DNA of 64,000 nt from GCA-2711565 sp963664245 (GCA_963664245.1 OY760934.1:3668082-3732081); one strand, 5' to 3'. Shown: positions 42,213 through 52,301, numbered from the stretch's first letter. The notes: a model not told the origin generated them from the sequence alone. Numbers and translations are program-made.

Positions 42213-44318
42213 TTATTTTTCTTGAATAATCTCTATTCCATCCCAGTTTACCGGAACCCCTTTTTTTAAGAAGTTGTTACAGCGTTTCGAGTATATTTCT
42301 GCAGCCTGATCTTTCGGATTGACTTTCAGAACTTCTTCGAAGATGGGAAGGGCGAGTTTAAATTCTTTGTTTTTGTAATATTGTAGAGCTTTGGCGAATT
42401 CAGTTTTTGTTTGCATTTTTAATTCTTTGATTTCTCTGGGTTCTCCATCAAGCAATTCAAAAATATAAACGGCTTCCTTTTTACCTTTCACTTTTACAAT
42501 ATCGATAAAACGGTAGTTGTACTGTCCGGGATCACTCAGTTTAATGAGCGTATCTTCCGACAGTATGATGGAGCTTCCGTAAATTTTTGTTAGTCCCTCA
42601 AGCCTTGATGCAAGATTTACAGAATCGGAAATCACGGTGCCATCCATGCGGCCTTCACCGCCAACAATACCCAGCATGAGGTTTCCGGTGTGCAGACCAA
42701 TTCCTGCGTCGATGGGTTCTTTCCCAAATTGACTGATGACATGGTTGAACTCGGTGAGTTTGATTCTCATTTCGATGGCTGCGTTGATAGCATCTTCCGG
42801 GCGCTCGCTAAACAGGGCCATGATAGAGTCGCCCATAAACTTATCGATGAAACCGCGGTTGGTGCGGATTACAGGTTCCATGTGGCCCAGGTAGTTATTT
42901 AAAAAATCAAAGTTTTCTTTTGGGGTCATTTCTTCCGATATGCTGGTGAACTTGCGTATATCAGAAAAAAGAATGGTCATTTCTTTTTGAATCTGGTCGC
43001 CCAGGTTAATATCGGCAATGCTTTCTTTTCCAAGAAATTCGATGAATTGCCGGGGTACAAAACGAGAATTGGCCTGGTTGATGCGCGAAATACTTAAAAT
43101 GTAGTCTTTTAGTTTTTCCGACATTTCGTTAAATCCTTCGGTCAGTTCCCCGATTTCGTCATTGGTTCGGACAATCGAATATTGGTTTAGTTCTCCCTGG
43201 CCGGTTAGTTGCATGTTTTTAAGCAATTCTTTTACCGGATGAACAATGCCCATGGTGGTCCAGCGGATAAAGATAATTACATAAATCAATGAAATGAAAA
43301 TGCCTGTAAATATACCTGCATTCATTAGAAGATTATCAAATGCATTAACATAAGATAGACCGGAGTATTGGTTATTTCCAATATTTTTAAATAGTTCAAA
43401 ATACTTTCCAAATAAAATTTTTACCTGGTCATCAGAAAAGCTTTCTATTCCAAGTTCTGCAATTTTTGTAGAACTGAGTAAAATATAAAAAATTACAATG
43501 ATTAAAGGAAAAAGTGTGGTCATCCCACTGTTTACCCATAACCTGTTTTTAATCTTCCCAACTTTTATCTTAAAAACCCTTCGTTTTAATTCATCTTCGG
43601 TAAAAACATATTCAATATATTTAAGTTGAACCCTGTGCTTTTGCCAGTTGTAAACAAATGCAACAGTAAGTATTGCGGCCAGGATGGAAATAAAAGTAAA
43701 TTGTAAATATAATGTGTAGAAAGTTTCTTCAAATCCTTGACGATAGATTAATTTATAAATCATGTAAATGATGGCGATCCCGTATGCAGCCATTATGATT
43801 ATGCTATTCCCCAAAGGCGTATTGTTTAAAAACTTTTTACAGTATTTATTGAGCTTTTCGGGGATTGGCTTGTCTCTTCTTTTCTTTTTAAATAGGATTT
43901 TAAATGGCATATTGTATGCTAATCCGACAAGAAAGCTTAGTAAAAGAAGTTTGAAAAGAACCATTGCCGTTTCATAAATCCTTGATTCACTTGAAGTGTC
44001 TGTAGGTGTTATAACGATAGAGTCCTCTTTTGCTTTAAGAGAATCTGGTAAAGCTGTGCCGTAATTTAGTTCCGAAATACCATTATTATATTTCTCAGGA
44101 TTTAAAGAATCAACGGTTGTGTTAATATTCTCCAAATTTAAATTTAAGGAATCTGTAAGTTTTACAGGCTCTTCATTATTTATGCTAATGGCCGGTTGGT
44201 ATTTTAGTAAAAGAATTCCAAGTATAGGCATTACCAAAAAGAAATACAGCAAAGTAGAGATTATATAAATCCTTAAACCATAATATTTGGGGACGTATTT
44301 TTTTTTCTTTTTTGCCAT
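42213..44318 (-). CDS. Membrane adenylate/guanylate cyclase with HAMP-like linker
   Basis: 701 aa. A short cytoplasmic N-terminus leads to several TM helices (~14-35, 117-135, 165-185, 205-225, 265-285 and 335-355), a HAMP-like segment (PVKELLKNMQLTGQGELNQY) and a class III cyclase domain (~425-610). The metal-binding aspartates are in LFSDIRKFTS and FMGDSIMALF. A C-terminal TPR-like pair follows (~645-685). It should make cAMP or cGMP at the inner membrane. The HD phosphohydrolase gene follows by six bases. Confidence 0.9.
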   Translation of the reverse strand: MAKKKKKYVPKYYGLRIYIISTLLYFFLVMPILGILLLKYQPAISINNEEPVKLTDSLNLNLENINTTVDSLNPEKYNNGISELNYGTALPDSLKAKEDSIVITPTDTSSESRIYETAMVLFKLLLLSFLVGLAYNMPFKILFKKKRRDKPIPEKLNKYCKKFLNNTPLGNSIIIMAAYGIAIIYMIYKLIYRQGFEETFYTLYLQFTFISILAAILTVAFVYNWQKHRVQLKYIEYVFTEDELKRRVFKIKVGKIKNRLWVNSGMTTLFPLIIVIFYILLSSTKIAELGIESFSDDQVKILFGKYFELFKNIGNNQYSGLSYVNAFDNLLMNAGIFTGIFISLIYVIIFIRWTTMGIVHPVKELLKNMQLTGQGELNQYSIVRTNDEIGELTEGFNEMSEKLKDYILSISRINQANSRFVPRQFIEFLGKESIADINLGDQIQKEMTILFSDIRKFTSISEEMTPKENFDFLNNYLGHMEPVIRTNRGFIDKFMGDSIMALFSERPEDAINAAIEMRIKLTEFNHVISQFGKEPIDAGIGLHTGNLMLGIVGGEGRMDGTVISDSVNLASRLEGLTKIYGSSIILSEDTLIKLSDPGQYNYRFIDIVKVKGKKEAVYIFELLDGEPREIKELKMQTKTEFAKALQYYKNKEFKLALPIFEEVLKVNPKDQAAEIYSKRCNNFLKKGVPVNWDGIEIIQEK

Positions 44319-44391
44319 ATTTCCAGTTTCGGTGTAAAGATACTCGAATATACAGAAAAATGTTTCTTAAAATATTGTTAAGATAAAAAAA

Positions 44392-45597
44392 CTAATTTGA
44401 TTTTTGAATCTGACGGAACACCCGCATTAAATTTCCGCCCCATATTTTTACAATGTCATCTTCGCTATAACCGCGTTTTACCAGCTCGTAGGTAATGTTT
44501 TCCATTTCGCTAACGTCTTTACAGTCAGACAATCCGCCGCCGCCATCAAAATCAGTTCCGATACCAACATGGTCAATCCCGATTAAATTTACGATATGGT
44601 CGATATGGTCAACAGCGTCGCTCACGGTAGCCAAAATAGGCGGATGGGTTTCATCGAGGGCATACCATTCGTGGCGAAGCTTTGCAAGCTCTTCTTTTGG
44701 AGAGTCCTCTGTAAGTTGACTGAATCTTCTGCTAATGTCGTTGCGAATACTGTCTCTCTCGGGCTGGGGGGGAGGCGTTTTAACATAGTCGCTCAAAAGA
44801 CACATTTGGATCACCCCTCCGTTTTCTTTCAGTTTTAGTAATAAACTGTCGGATAAATTCCGGGGATTGTTGCAGACAGCTTTTGCACAGGAGTGAGACG
44901 CAATTACCGGATCATCGGATAATTCAATAACATCCAGAAAACTTTGGTCGGAAATGTGAGACACATCAATCATCATTCCCAGTCGGTTCATTTCTTTTAC
45001 CACGTATTTTCCAAAAGTTGTAAGTCCGTTGTGCTCAATGGTGTCTGTTGACGAATCACAAATGTCGTTGTTTTTTGTATGGCAAAGGGTGATGTAACGA
45101 ACACCTTTGTTGTAGTATTCTTCAACCAGCGAAATGTCGGTTCCAAGTGGATATCCGTTTTCCATGCCGATAAAAAATGCTTTTTTGCCTTGCTTTTCCA
45201 AATGGTATGCATCTTCGGGAGAGGTGGCGATTGCAGCTTTCTCCTGGTTTTTTTCAGCAACTTTGAAAATCGCTTCAATGATTTCATCGCAGGATGCTTT
45301 GGCACGTTGATTTCCTTCTTCGGTTCGGGGGCCCTGCCCCAAAAAGGCTGCAAGAAATATAGCATCCATCCCGCCTTCTTCCATGCGAGGAATATCTATT
45401 TTGCTTCGGTTCAATCCCCGGTTGTCTTTCCCAAAATCAAAGCCATCCCGGTTGAACCAAAGTGGAGTGTCGGTGTGAGAATCAACGGTTAAGGCTAATT
45501 GGTGGATGCGATGAGCTTCTTCCCTGATTTTTTTATCGGAAGAGCCGCAGGAAAAAAGAATAAAGGTTAATAAAATAAATGCTGCTAATTTTTTCAT
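44392..45597 (-). CDS. M19 (renal dipeptidase-like) membrane dipeptidase lipoprotein
   Basis: 401 aa from the ATG at 45597, which gives a clean lipobox (LLTFILFSCGSS). A longer start at 45624 overlaps the upstream gene and is rejected. Zinc ligands of the M19 family are visible: HTDTP near residue 42, the bridging Glu in GMENGYPLG, and the two histidines in DVSHISD and IASHSCAK. These enzymes cleave dipeptides and D,L-peptides. It is one base past the stop of the prolyl-tRNA deacylase-like gene, so they form an operon with uvrA. Confidence 0.92.
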   Translation of the reverse strand: MKKLAAFILLTFILFSCGSSDKKIREEAHRIHQLALTVDSHTDTPLWFNRDGFDFGKDNRGLNRSKIDIPRMEEGGMDAIFLAAFLGQGPRTEEGNQRAKASCDEIIEAIFKVAEKNQEKAAIATSPEDAYHLEKQGKKAFFIGMENGYPLGTDISLVEEYYNKGVRYITLCHTKNNDICDSSTDTIEHNGLTTFGKYVVKEMNRLGMMIDVSHISDQSFLDVIELSDDPVIASHSCAKAVCNNPRNLSDSLLLKLKENGGVIQMCLLSDYVKTPPPQPERDSIRNDISRRFSQLTEDSPKEELAKLRHEWYALDETHPPILATVSDAVDHIDHIVNLIGIDHVGIGTDFDGGGGLSDCKDVSEMENITYELVKRGYSEDDIVKIWGGNLMRVFRQIQKSN

Positions 45598-45598
45598 G

Positions 45599-46093
45599 TT
45601 AATCATAAACCTGGATAAATTCATACGTGTTTTTGCTCCATTCCATAAATTTTAAAAAATCTTGAAAAGAGATTACTAAGGTAGCAGTATTATCGTTTGG
45701 GTGAAAACTGATTCGTTCGGATTTTTTTAGGTTTTCGTCGATAAAAACGTGTACATGATTTTCGGTGTCGTTAATAAGCCCGAACGGAGATACGCTTCCG
45801 GGTTTTAATCCAAGATATTTATCCATGCGTTTTTCAGATGAGAAACTGATTTTCCCCTGTTTTAAGCGTTGTTCAAGATCATGGATCGCCAATGTTTGAC
45901 GGTAATCGAGCAAAACAAGGTAGTGTTTGTTCCCTTTATGGTTCCTGAAAAAAAGATTTTTACAGTGCGCCGATTCCAGGTCGATCCAGTATTTTTTTGC
46001 TTCTTCAACGGTAGGAACCGCGGGGTGTTCGGTTATTATGTAATCAATATTAAGTTCTTTAAGAACCTCAAAAACTTTTGCTCTTCTGTTCAT
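45599..46093 (-). CDS. YbaK/ProX-type aminoacyl-tRNA deacylase
   Basis: 164 aa. It clears mischarged alanyl- or cysteinyl-tRNA(Pro) in trans. Family features are IITEHPAVPTVEEA at ~20-33, the KNLFFRNHKGNKHYLVLLDY core with the conserved Lys in CKNLF, and the GSVSPFGLINDTENHVHVFID loop. This matches the PrdX/ProXp-ala clade. Five bases after uvrA and one base before the dipeptidase gene. Confidence 0.9.
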   Translation of the reverse strand: MNRRAKVFEVLKELNIDYIITEHPAVPTVEEAKKYWIDLESAHCKNLFFRNHKGNKHYLVLLDYRQTLAIHDLEQRLKQGKISFSSEKRMDKYLGLKPGSVSPFGLINDTENHVHVFIDENLKKSERISFHPNDNTATLVISFQDFLKFMEWSKNTYEFIQVYD

Positions 46094-46098
46094 GATAC

Positions 46099-48912
46099 TT
46101 ATAATTTGCCGGTCAAAAATTTCCCGGTGTATGATGTTTTACAGTTTACGATGTTTTCCGGGATGCCTTCAAAAACAATGTTCCCGCCTTGGTTTCCGCC
46201 TTCCGGCCCGAGGTCGATGAGCCAGTCGGCCGATTTTATGATTTCGGTATTGTGTTCGATAATTAGCACGGTATGCCCGTTTTTTATCAGGGCGTTGAAT
46301 GCATCAAGTAGTTTAGAAATATCGTGAAAATGAAGCCCGGTAGTTGGTTCGTCGAAAATAAAAAGGGTAGGGGTGGCAGCTGTTCCTTTTGACAAAAAAT
46401 AAGCCAGTTTGATCCGCTGTGCTTCGCCACCGCTCATGGTTGACGAGGATTGCCCCAGCCCGAGGTATCCCAAGCCAACATCCTGCAATGGTTTTAGCTT
46501 CGCGACAATCCGTTTTTCGAGTGTAGATGTTTTTTCGGGTTCACTAAAAAAATCAATGGCCTGGTTGATGGTCATGTCAAGGATGTCAGAAATGTTTTTG
46601 TCTTTATATTTAATGTCCAGAACTTCCTCTTTAAAACGGCTTCCGTTGCAGGCCTCGCAGGTAAGCTGGATATCGGCCATAAATTGCATCTCGATTTTTA
46701 CGGTTCCGTCGCCTTCGCAAACATCGCAGCGTCCGCCGGCAACATTAAACGAAAAATACCCCGGTTTAAATCCTCTGATCTGTGCCAGTTGTTGTTCGGC
46801 AAACAAGCTCCTGATTTCATCGTAAGCTTTTACGTAGGTTGCCGGGTTTGAACGCGATGATCGCCCGATGGGGTTCTGGTCAATAAATTCCACTTCCGAA
46901 ATCCGGTTTATGTCGCCGTTGATTTTGCTGTATTTTCCCGATTTTCCACTAAAGCCGCCAAAACGTTTTTTTAAGGCCGGGAATAGGACTGTTTTTACCA
47001 GCGAAGATTTTCCTGAACCGCTAACCCCGGTAATAACAGTCATAATGTTTAAAGGAATTTTTACGTCAATATTTTTAAGGTTATTTTCCTGCGCCCCGTT
47101 AATTTCAATAAAATCGTTCCATTTTCTTCGAACCTTCGGGATTTCGATTTTCTTTTTCCCGTTCATGTATTGAGCCGTGAGGGATTTCTCTTCTTTCCGG
47201 AGCTTCTCGAAATTCCCCTGGAAAACTAATTCTCCGCCATTCATACCGGCCATAGGGCCAATGTCGATAATTTCGTCGGCGGCACGGATGATATCTTCGT
47301 CGTGTTCAACCACGATAACGGTGTTCCCCAAATCGCGTAATTTTAAAAGAACGCCAATCAGTTGTTTGGTGTCGCGTGGATGAAGCCCGATGCTGGGTTC
47401 GTCGAGGATGTACATGGAACCAACCAGACTGCTACCCAGCGAAGTTGCCAGATTGATTCGTTGTGATTCTCCACCCGACAAAGTGTTTGATTTACGGTTG
47501 AGGTTTAAATAGCCGAGGCCCACATCGTTTAAAAACTGGAGCCGGTTTGTGATTTCCATGAGCAGGCGTTTTGAAACGGCTTTGTCGTATTCGTCCAGTT
47601 CAATGTTTTTGAAAAATTCCAGCAATTGGTTGATGGGCATCAGCACCAGTTCTGAAATTGATTTTTTGGCAACTTTAACAAAGTTTGCATCGCTTCGTAA
47701 ACGGGTTCCTTTACATTCGGGACATTCTGTTTTGCCTCGGTAACGCGAAAGCATCACCCGGTACTGGACTTTATAGGTTTGTTCTTCCACATGCTTGAAG
47801 AAAGCATCGATGCCTTCGAAATACTCGTTGCCGGTCCAAAGCAATTCTTTTTGTCCCTCGGTAAGTTTGTAATAGGGTGTGTGTATAGGGAACTCAAATT
47901 TGTAAGCGTTCAAAACCAGGGCTTCTTTCCATTCGCCCATTTTTTCACCTTTCCAGCAGGCAACGGCTCCGTCATAAACCGAAAGTGATTTATCGGGAAT
48001 GACCAATTCGGGATCAATGCCGATAATACTTCCGAAGCCTTCGCAGGTTTTACAAGCCCCGAACGGATTGTTGAACGTGAAAAAGTTGACGTTTGGTTCT
48101 TCAAACTCGATGCCGTCCAGTTCAAATTTGTTAGAGAAGTTTACAATCTTCGAACCCGAATCATTTTCGTAATAAATGAAACAATTGCTGCGTCCTTCGT
48201 AATAGGCGGTTTGAACCGAATCGGCAATGCGGTTCTTTAAATCTTCATCGTCGTTTTTAACAAGCAGGCGGTCGATTAAAATGAATAAATCTTTGTTTGT
48301 GAAGGATGCCGATTCTTCAAGAATTTCGTCAATCTTGATAACTTTGTTATTTTGGAAAACCCGGCTAAATCCTTGCTGACGCAATATATTCAGGTGCTCT
48401 TTTAAATTGCGTCCGTTTTCTAATTCGATGGGAGCCAACACTTGAACTTTGGTGTTTTCTTCCAGATTTAAAATAAAATCGGTAACATCGGAAACTTTAT
48501 GGCGTTTTACCTGTTGACCAGATTTTGGCGAAAATGTTTTCCCAATGCGGGCATATAAAAGTTTCAGGTATTCGTAAACTTCGGTTGAGGTTCCTACCGT
48601 AGAGCGAGGATTTCGCGTATTTACTTTTTGCTCGATGGCAATGGCTGGAGCAATCCCTTTAATGTAATCAACCTCTGGCTTACTCATCCGACCCAGGAAT
48701 TGTCGGGCATAAGAGCTCAAACTTTCTACATAACGGCGCTGTCCATCGGCGTATAGGGTGTCAAAAGCCAGGCTTGATTTGCCAGAGCCGGATAGTCCGG
48801 TGATGACGATAAATTTATTTCTGGGTATTGCAACACTCAGGTTCTTAAGGTTATGAACCCTTGCATTTTTAATAATTATATACTCTTTGCTGTTAAGTTT
48901 GTCGAAATCCAT
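46099..48912 (-). CDS. uvrA: Excinuclease ABC subunit A
   Basis: DNA damage recognition ATPase of nucleotide excision repair. 937 aa. Two ABC ATPases have Walker A GLSGSGKSS (~38-46) and GVSGSGKSS (~635), and signatures LSGGESQR and MSGGEAQR. Two zinc modules are present: CPECKGTRL, and CDVCEGDG with CEACNGSR. It is the first gene of a minus-strand operon with the deacylase and dipeptidase genes. Confidence 0.98.
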   Translation of the reverse strand: MDFDKLNSKEYIIIKNARVHNLKNLSVAIPRNKFIVITGLSGSGKSSLAFDTLYADGQRRYVESLSSYARQFLGRMSKPEVDYIKGIAPAIAIEQKVNTRNPRSTVGTSTEVYEYLKLLYARIGKTFSPKSGQQVKRHKVSDVTDFILNLEENTKVQVLAPIELENGRNLKEHLNILRQQGFSRVFQNNKVIKIDEILEESASFTNKDLFILIDRLLVKNDDEDLKNRIADSVQTAYYEGRSNCFIYYENDSGSKIVNFSNKFELDGIEFEEPNVNFFTFNNPFGACKTCEGFGSIIGIDPELVIPDKSLSVYDGAVACWKGEKMGEWKEALVLNAYKFEFPIHTPYYKLTEGQKELLWTGNEYFEGIDAFFKHVEEQTYKVQYRVMLSRYRGKTECPECKGTRLRSDANFVKVAKKSISELVLMPINQLLEFFKNIELDEYDKAVSKRLLMEITNRLQFLNDVGLGYLNLNRKSNTLSGGESQRINLATSLGSSLVGSMYILDEPSIGLHPRDTKQLIGVLLKLRDLGNTVIVVEHDEDIIRAADEIIDIGPMAGMNGGELVFQGNFEKLRKEEKSLTAQYMNGKKKIEIPKVRRKWNDFIEINGAQENNLKNIDVKIPLNIMTVITGVSGSGKSSLVKTVLFPALKKRFGGFSGKSGKYSKINGDINRISEVEFIDQNPIGRSSRSNPATYVKAYDEIRSLFAEQQLAQIRGFKPGYFSFNVAGGRCDVCEGDGTVKIEMQFMADIQLTCEACNGSRFKEEVLDIKYKDKNISDILDMTINQAIDFFSEPEKTSTLEKRIVAKLKPLQDVGLGYLGLGQSSSTMSGGEAQRIKLAYFLSKGTAATPTLFIFDEPTTGLHFHDISKLLDAFNALIKNGHTVLIIEHNTEIIKSADWLIDLGPEGGNQGGNIVFEGIPENIVNCKTSYTGKFLTGKL

Positions 48913-48957
48913 TCTCTCTTGAAGCCTAATAAAATTTCCGCTAAATTATCAATAATA

Positions 48958-48988
48958 TTTGCATCATTAAACAATAATGCTATATTTG
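48958..48988 (+). promoter_or_regulatory. Consensus Bacteroidota promoter for the ECF sigma gene
   Basis: TTTG (48958-48961), a 19-base spacer and TATATTTG (48981-48988) match the phylum consensus exactly. Transcription would start near 48995, giving a leader of ~105 nt before the ATG at 49101. Confidence 0.85.
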
Positions 48989-49100
48989 CATGTACTAAAG
49001 CGGTTGTTAGACCGTGAAAAACTTAAAATTTTTAAACTATCCAAAATTATAGGAGGGGTGCTATCGAGAAATATCTACACTGATTGTTAAAATTTTGATT

Positions 49101-49700
49101 ATGACTAAACGCATCAATTTAAATGCGCCATCTGATAAAGAATTAGTAAGTAGATATTTAAATGGCGAACACCAAAGCCTCGAAAAACTTATTAATCGTC
49201 ACCAGAATAAAATCTATGCTTATATTGTTATGCTTGTAAAAGATAAACAATTGGCCGATGATTTATTTCAAGATACTTTTATAAAAGCGATTAATACCAT
49301 GCGGGCCGGTTCTTACAAAGAAGAAGGGAAATTTATTCAGTGGATTATGCGGATTGCCCATAATTTAATCATCGATCATTTCAGGAGGGTGAAACGGATT
49401 CCAGTGGTGGATAATGCTAATGAAAACTTTGATATTTTCGATTCCATTTCGGAAAATTCACCGTCAATCGAAGAGCAGTTGGTTATGAACCAGATTTTAA
49501 GTGATGTTAAAAAACTGATTGCTTATTTGCCGGATGAACAACGGGAAGTGCTCGAAATGCGTTACTATTCAGGGATGAGTTTTAAGGATATTGCCGAGCA
49601 AACCGATGTTAGCATAAATACGGCTCTCGGACGTATGCGGTATGCATTGATCAATTTGAGAAAAATTGTGGAAGAAAATGAAATGATTTTGACAAAATAA
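49101..49700 (+). CDS. ECF-type RNA polymerase sigma factor
   Basis: 199 aa from the ATG at 49101; the TTG six bases upstream is less likely. Region 2 has ADDLFQDTFIKAINTMRAG, and region 4 has LPDEQREVLEMRYYSGMSF followed by the helix-turn-helix DIAEQTDVSINTALGRM. It has a near-consensus promoter and a long leader. No anti-sigma gene follows; the next plus-strand gene encodes a small protein of unknown function. It could be a constitutive, regulatory sigma of the cytoplasm. Confidence 0.92.
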   Translation: MTKRINLNAPSDKELVSRYLNGEHQSLEKLINRHQNKIYAYIVMLVKDKQLADDLFQDTFIKAINTMRAGSYKEEGKFIQWIMRIAHNLIIDHFRRVKRIPVVDNANENFDIFDSISENSPSIEEQLVMNQILSDVKKLIAYLPDEQREVLEMRYYSGMSFKDIAEQTDVSINTALGRMRYALINLRKIVEENEMILTK

Positions 49701-49773
49701 AATAATCGGGCATAATAAACTCAGATTATTGTCGTTATCAACTTGAAACTAATTATTAACTAATTCTTTTTAC

Positions 49774-49983
49774 ATGAAGAAATTCTCTACTATTGATGAA
49801 AACATACTGCTAACAAATAAATATCCGAAAGACATTAAGTTGTTTCTAAACTTCGAAATAGAACGGGTAAGGATAATGACAATGAATCCGGGTGAGGTTG
49901 CAGTAAAAAACATTTTGAACTATTCAAAAGCTTTATCCGTCCATAAAACAAAAAAAGATGTGGTAAATGTGGTTTTAAACTAA
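49774..49983 (+). CDS. Small conserved-looking protein of unknown function
   Basis: 69 aa: MKKFSTIDENILLTNKYPKD..., with a hydrophobic-helix-like centre (FLNFEIERVRIMTMN) and a Lys-rich C-terminus. No signal peptide. It starts 73 bases after the sigma factor gene. The weak composition bias and its isolation leave some doubt, but the frame has a proper ATG and stop and lies in an otherwise empty space between two genes on its own strand. Confidence 0.55.
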   Translation: MKKFSTIDENILLTNKYPKDIKLFLNFEIERVRIMTMNPGEVAVKNILNYSKALSVHKTKKDVVNVVLN

Positions 49984-50050
49984 GTCAATTATTGATTATC
50001 TTTAGGTTCCGGTAAAAAATTATCGGGACTTTTTTTGTTTTTTAGTATAA

Positions 50051-50701
50051 ATGTTAGGAATGAATAAGAAAGAACGATTTAAAAAAATTATTGATTATTT
50101 TTCGATACATCAGCCTGTTGCAGAAACAGAGCTGGATTATCGTACTCCTTATGAATTGTTGGTTGCTGTGATTCTTTCGGCTCAATGTACTGATAAGCGG
50201 GTGAACCAGATCACTCCTCTTTTTTTTGAACGCTTCCCCGATGCGGAAACTTTGCAACATGCCAGCACGGATGAAGTGTTTGAATTTATAAAGTCCTGTT
50301 CGTACCCGAATAACAAATCCAAGCATTTGGTTGGCATGGCCAAAACACTGATGAATGATTTTGGAGGGGTGGTTCCGGATGATGTAAATGAGTTGCAGAA
50401 ATTGCCGGGGGTTGGCCGGAAAACAGCCAACGTGATTGCTTCGGTGGTTTTTGATAAACCAGCTATGGCCGTTGACACTCATGTTTTCAGGGTTTCGGCA
50501 CGGCTCGGTTTAACAACAAATGCCAAAACACCATTGGAAACCGAGAAGCAATTGGTAAAATATATCCCGGAAGAAAAAATATCGATTGCCCATCATTGGT
50601 TGATTTTGCACGGGCGTTATATTTGCCTGGCACGGAGACCAAAATGCGGCGAGTGTGGACTGGCTCCGTTTTGTAAATATTATGAAAAGCTGTATCCGTA
50701 A
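50051..50701 (+). CDS. nth: Endonuclease III
   Basis: Base-excision repair glycosylase/AP lyase for oxidised pyrimidines. 216 aa; the ATG at 50060 (MNKKERF) is an alternative start. The HhH motif LPGVGRKTANVIASV carries the catalytic Lys, the Asp is in AVDTHVFRV, and the 4Fe-4S cluster cysteines follow as CLARRPKCGECGLAPFC. Typical length. The bcp and recA genes follow on the same strand, but a promoter-like site precedes bcp. Confidence 0.95.
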   Translation: MLGMNKKERFKKIIDYFSIHQPVAETELDYRTPYELLVAVILSAQCTDKRVNQITPLFFERFPDAETLQHASTDEVFEFIKSCSYPNNKSKHLVGMAKTLMNDFGGVVPDDVNELQKLPGVGRKTANVIASVVFDKPAMAVDTHVFRVSARLGLTTNAKTPLETEKQLVKYIPEEKISIAHHWLILHGRYICLARRPKCGECGLAPFCKYYEKLYP

Positions 50702-50750
50702 TTGTTGATAAATGCTTTCGGGCTTATTTCAAAAGGCCTCTTTTTATAAA

Positions 50751-50758
50751 TATCTTTG
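50751..50758 (+). promoter_or_regulatory. -7 box ahead of bcp-recA
   Basis: TATCTTTG matches TAnnTTTG, with TTTC at 50727-50730, 20 bases upstream, as an imperfect -33. Transcription would begin near 50764, about 14 nt before the bcp ATG. Confidence 0.55.
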
Positions 50759-50777
50759 TAACTAAAATGATGAAATT

Positions 50778-51230
50778 ATGTTGAATGTTGGCGATAAAGC
50801 CCCCGATTTTGAAGGAGTTATTCAGGATGGGAGTTTGATAAAACTTACCGATTATAAAGGGAAAAAAGTAATTCTTTATTTTTATCCAAAGGATAACACT
50901 CCCGGTTGTACGGCTGAGGCTTGTAATCTACGTGATAATTATCAGCTGATGCTGGAGAAAGGTTATGTACTGATTGGGGTAAGCCCCGACAGTGTGAAAT
51001 CACACCAAAAATTTGTAGAGAAATTTGACTTGCCGTTCCCTTTGATTGCGGATGAAAAAAAAGAAATTATTAAAGCTTTTGGAGCCTGGGGACTGAAAAA
51101 GTTTATGGGACGGGAATACGAAGGTGTTTTGAGAAGTACTTTTGTAATTTCTGAGGACGGAACTATTGAAGAAGTGATCTCAAAAGTGAAAACCAAGGCT
51201 CATGCCGAACAAATATTAGAAGGAAAATAA
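50778..51230 (+). CDS. bcp: Thioredoxin-dependent peroxiredoxin (bacterioferritin comigratory protein)
   Basis: Reduces hydroperoxides. 150 aa. The active-site segment YFYPKDNTPGCTAEACNLRD has peroxidatic Cys44 and the nearby resolving Cys49, the CX4C pattern of the Bcp/PrxQ group. Length is normal. Sixteen bases separate it from recA, suggesting co-transcription of oxidative-damage and repair genes. Confidence 0.95.
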   Translation: MLNVGDKAPDFEGVIQDGSLIKLTDYKGKKVILYFYPKDNTPGCTAEACNLRDNYQLMLEKGYVLIGVSPDSVKSHQKFVEKFDLPFPLIADEKKEIIKAFGAWGLKKFMGREYEGVLRSTFVISEDGTIEEVISKVKTKAHAEQILEGK

Positions 51231-51246
51231 ATAAAATCAAGATACA

Positions 51247-52272
51247 ATGAATAAAGACGAAAACGCTTTAGATAAAATCAAAAAAGAAAAACTAAAAGCT
51301 CTTGAAGCAACCATTGGAAACATTGAAAAAGCTTATGGTAAAGGGGCGATTATGAAATTAGGTGATAATGCCATTGAAAACCTCGAAGCCATTTCCACCG
51401 GATCAATCGGGTTGGATACAGCTTTGGGAATTGGTGGTTTGCCAAAAGGTCGTGTGATTGAAATTTATGGTCCGGAGTCTTCGGGTAAAACAACCCTGGC
51501 CATTCATGCCATTGCCGAGTCTCAAAAACAGGGGGGTATTGCGGCTTTTATTGATGCCGAGCATGCTTTCGATCGTTTTTATGCCAAGAAATTGGGGGTT
51601 GACATTGAAAACCTTTTGGTGTCTCAACCGGACAATGGAGAGCAGGCTTTGGAGATTACGGATAATTTGATTCGTTCAGGAGCTATTGATATTATTGTGA
51701 TTGACTCGGTAGCTGCACTTACCCCGCGCAGTGAGATTGAAGGCGAGATGGGCGATTCGAAAATGGGAATCCAGGCTCGATTAATGTCGCAAGCTTTACG
51801 TAAATTAACCGCAAGTATAAGTAAAACAGGGGCATGCTGTATTTTTATCAATCAATTGCGTGAAAAAATCGGGGTGATGTTTGGTAACCCGGAAACCACT
51901 ACCGGTGGTAATGCCCTTAAATTTTATGCTTCGGTTCGCTTGGATATTCGCAGAATCAGCCAGATTAAAGAAGGCGAAGATATTACCGGAAACCGTGTTC
52001 GTGTAAAAGTGGTGAAAAACAAAGTGGCTCCCCCATTCCGTAAGGCCGAGTTTGACATTGTTTATGGCGAAGGAATTTCCCGCACCGGTGAAATTATTGA
52101 TTTAGGAGTGGAAGCAAATATTCTGAAGAAAAGTGGTTCGTGGTACAGTTATGGTGAAACTAAATTGGGACAAGGACGTGATGCAGTTCGCAAATTATTG
52201 CTAGATAATCCGGAACTTTCGGATGAAATAGAAGCTAAAATCCGCGAAGCTGTAATTGCCGTTGAAGAATAA
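51247..52272 (+). CDS. recA: Recombinase RecA
   Basis: Central recombinase and SOS co-protease. 341 aa. Walker A GPESSGKT is at 75-82. The Walker B region is IIVIDSVAALTP, loop L1 is EIEGEMGDSKMG and L2 is FINQLREKIGVMFGNPETTTGG. The C-terminus is short with few acidic residues (IEAKIREAVIAVEE). No LexA box was identified. Confidence 0.98.
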   Translation: MNKDENALDKIKKEKLKALEATIGNIEKAYGKGAIMKLGDNAIENLEAISTGSIGLDTALGIGGLPKGRVIEIYGPESSGKTTLAIHAIAESQKQGGIAAFIDAEHAFDRFYAKKLGVDIENLLVSQPDNGEQALEITDNLIRSGAIDIIVIDSVAALTPRSEIEGEMGDSKMGIQARLMSQALRKLTASISKTGACCIFINQLREKIGVMFGNPETTTGGNALKFYASVRLDIRRISQIKEGEDITGNRVRVKVVKNKVAPPFRKAEFDIVYGEGISRTGEIIDLGVEANILKKSGSWYSYGETKLGQGRDAVRKLLLDNPELSDEIEAKIREAVIAVEE

Positions 52273-52301
52273 AAATATACTTGAATAAAACTTAATCCGG
52301 G

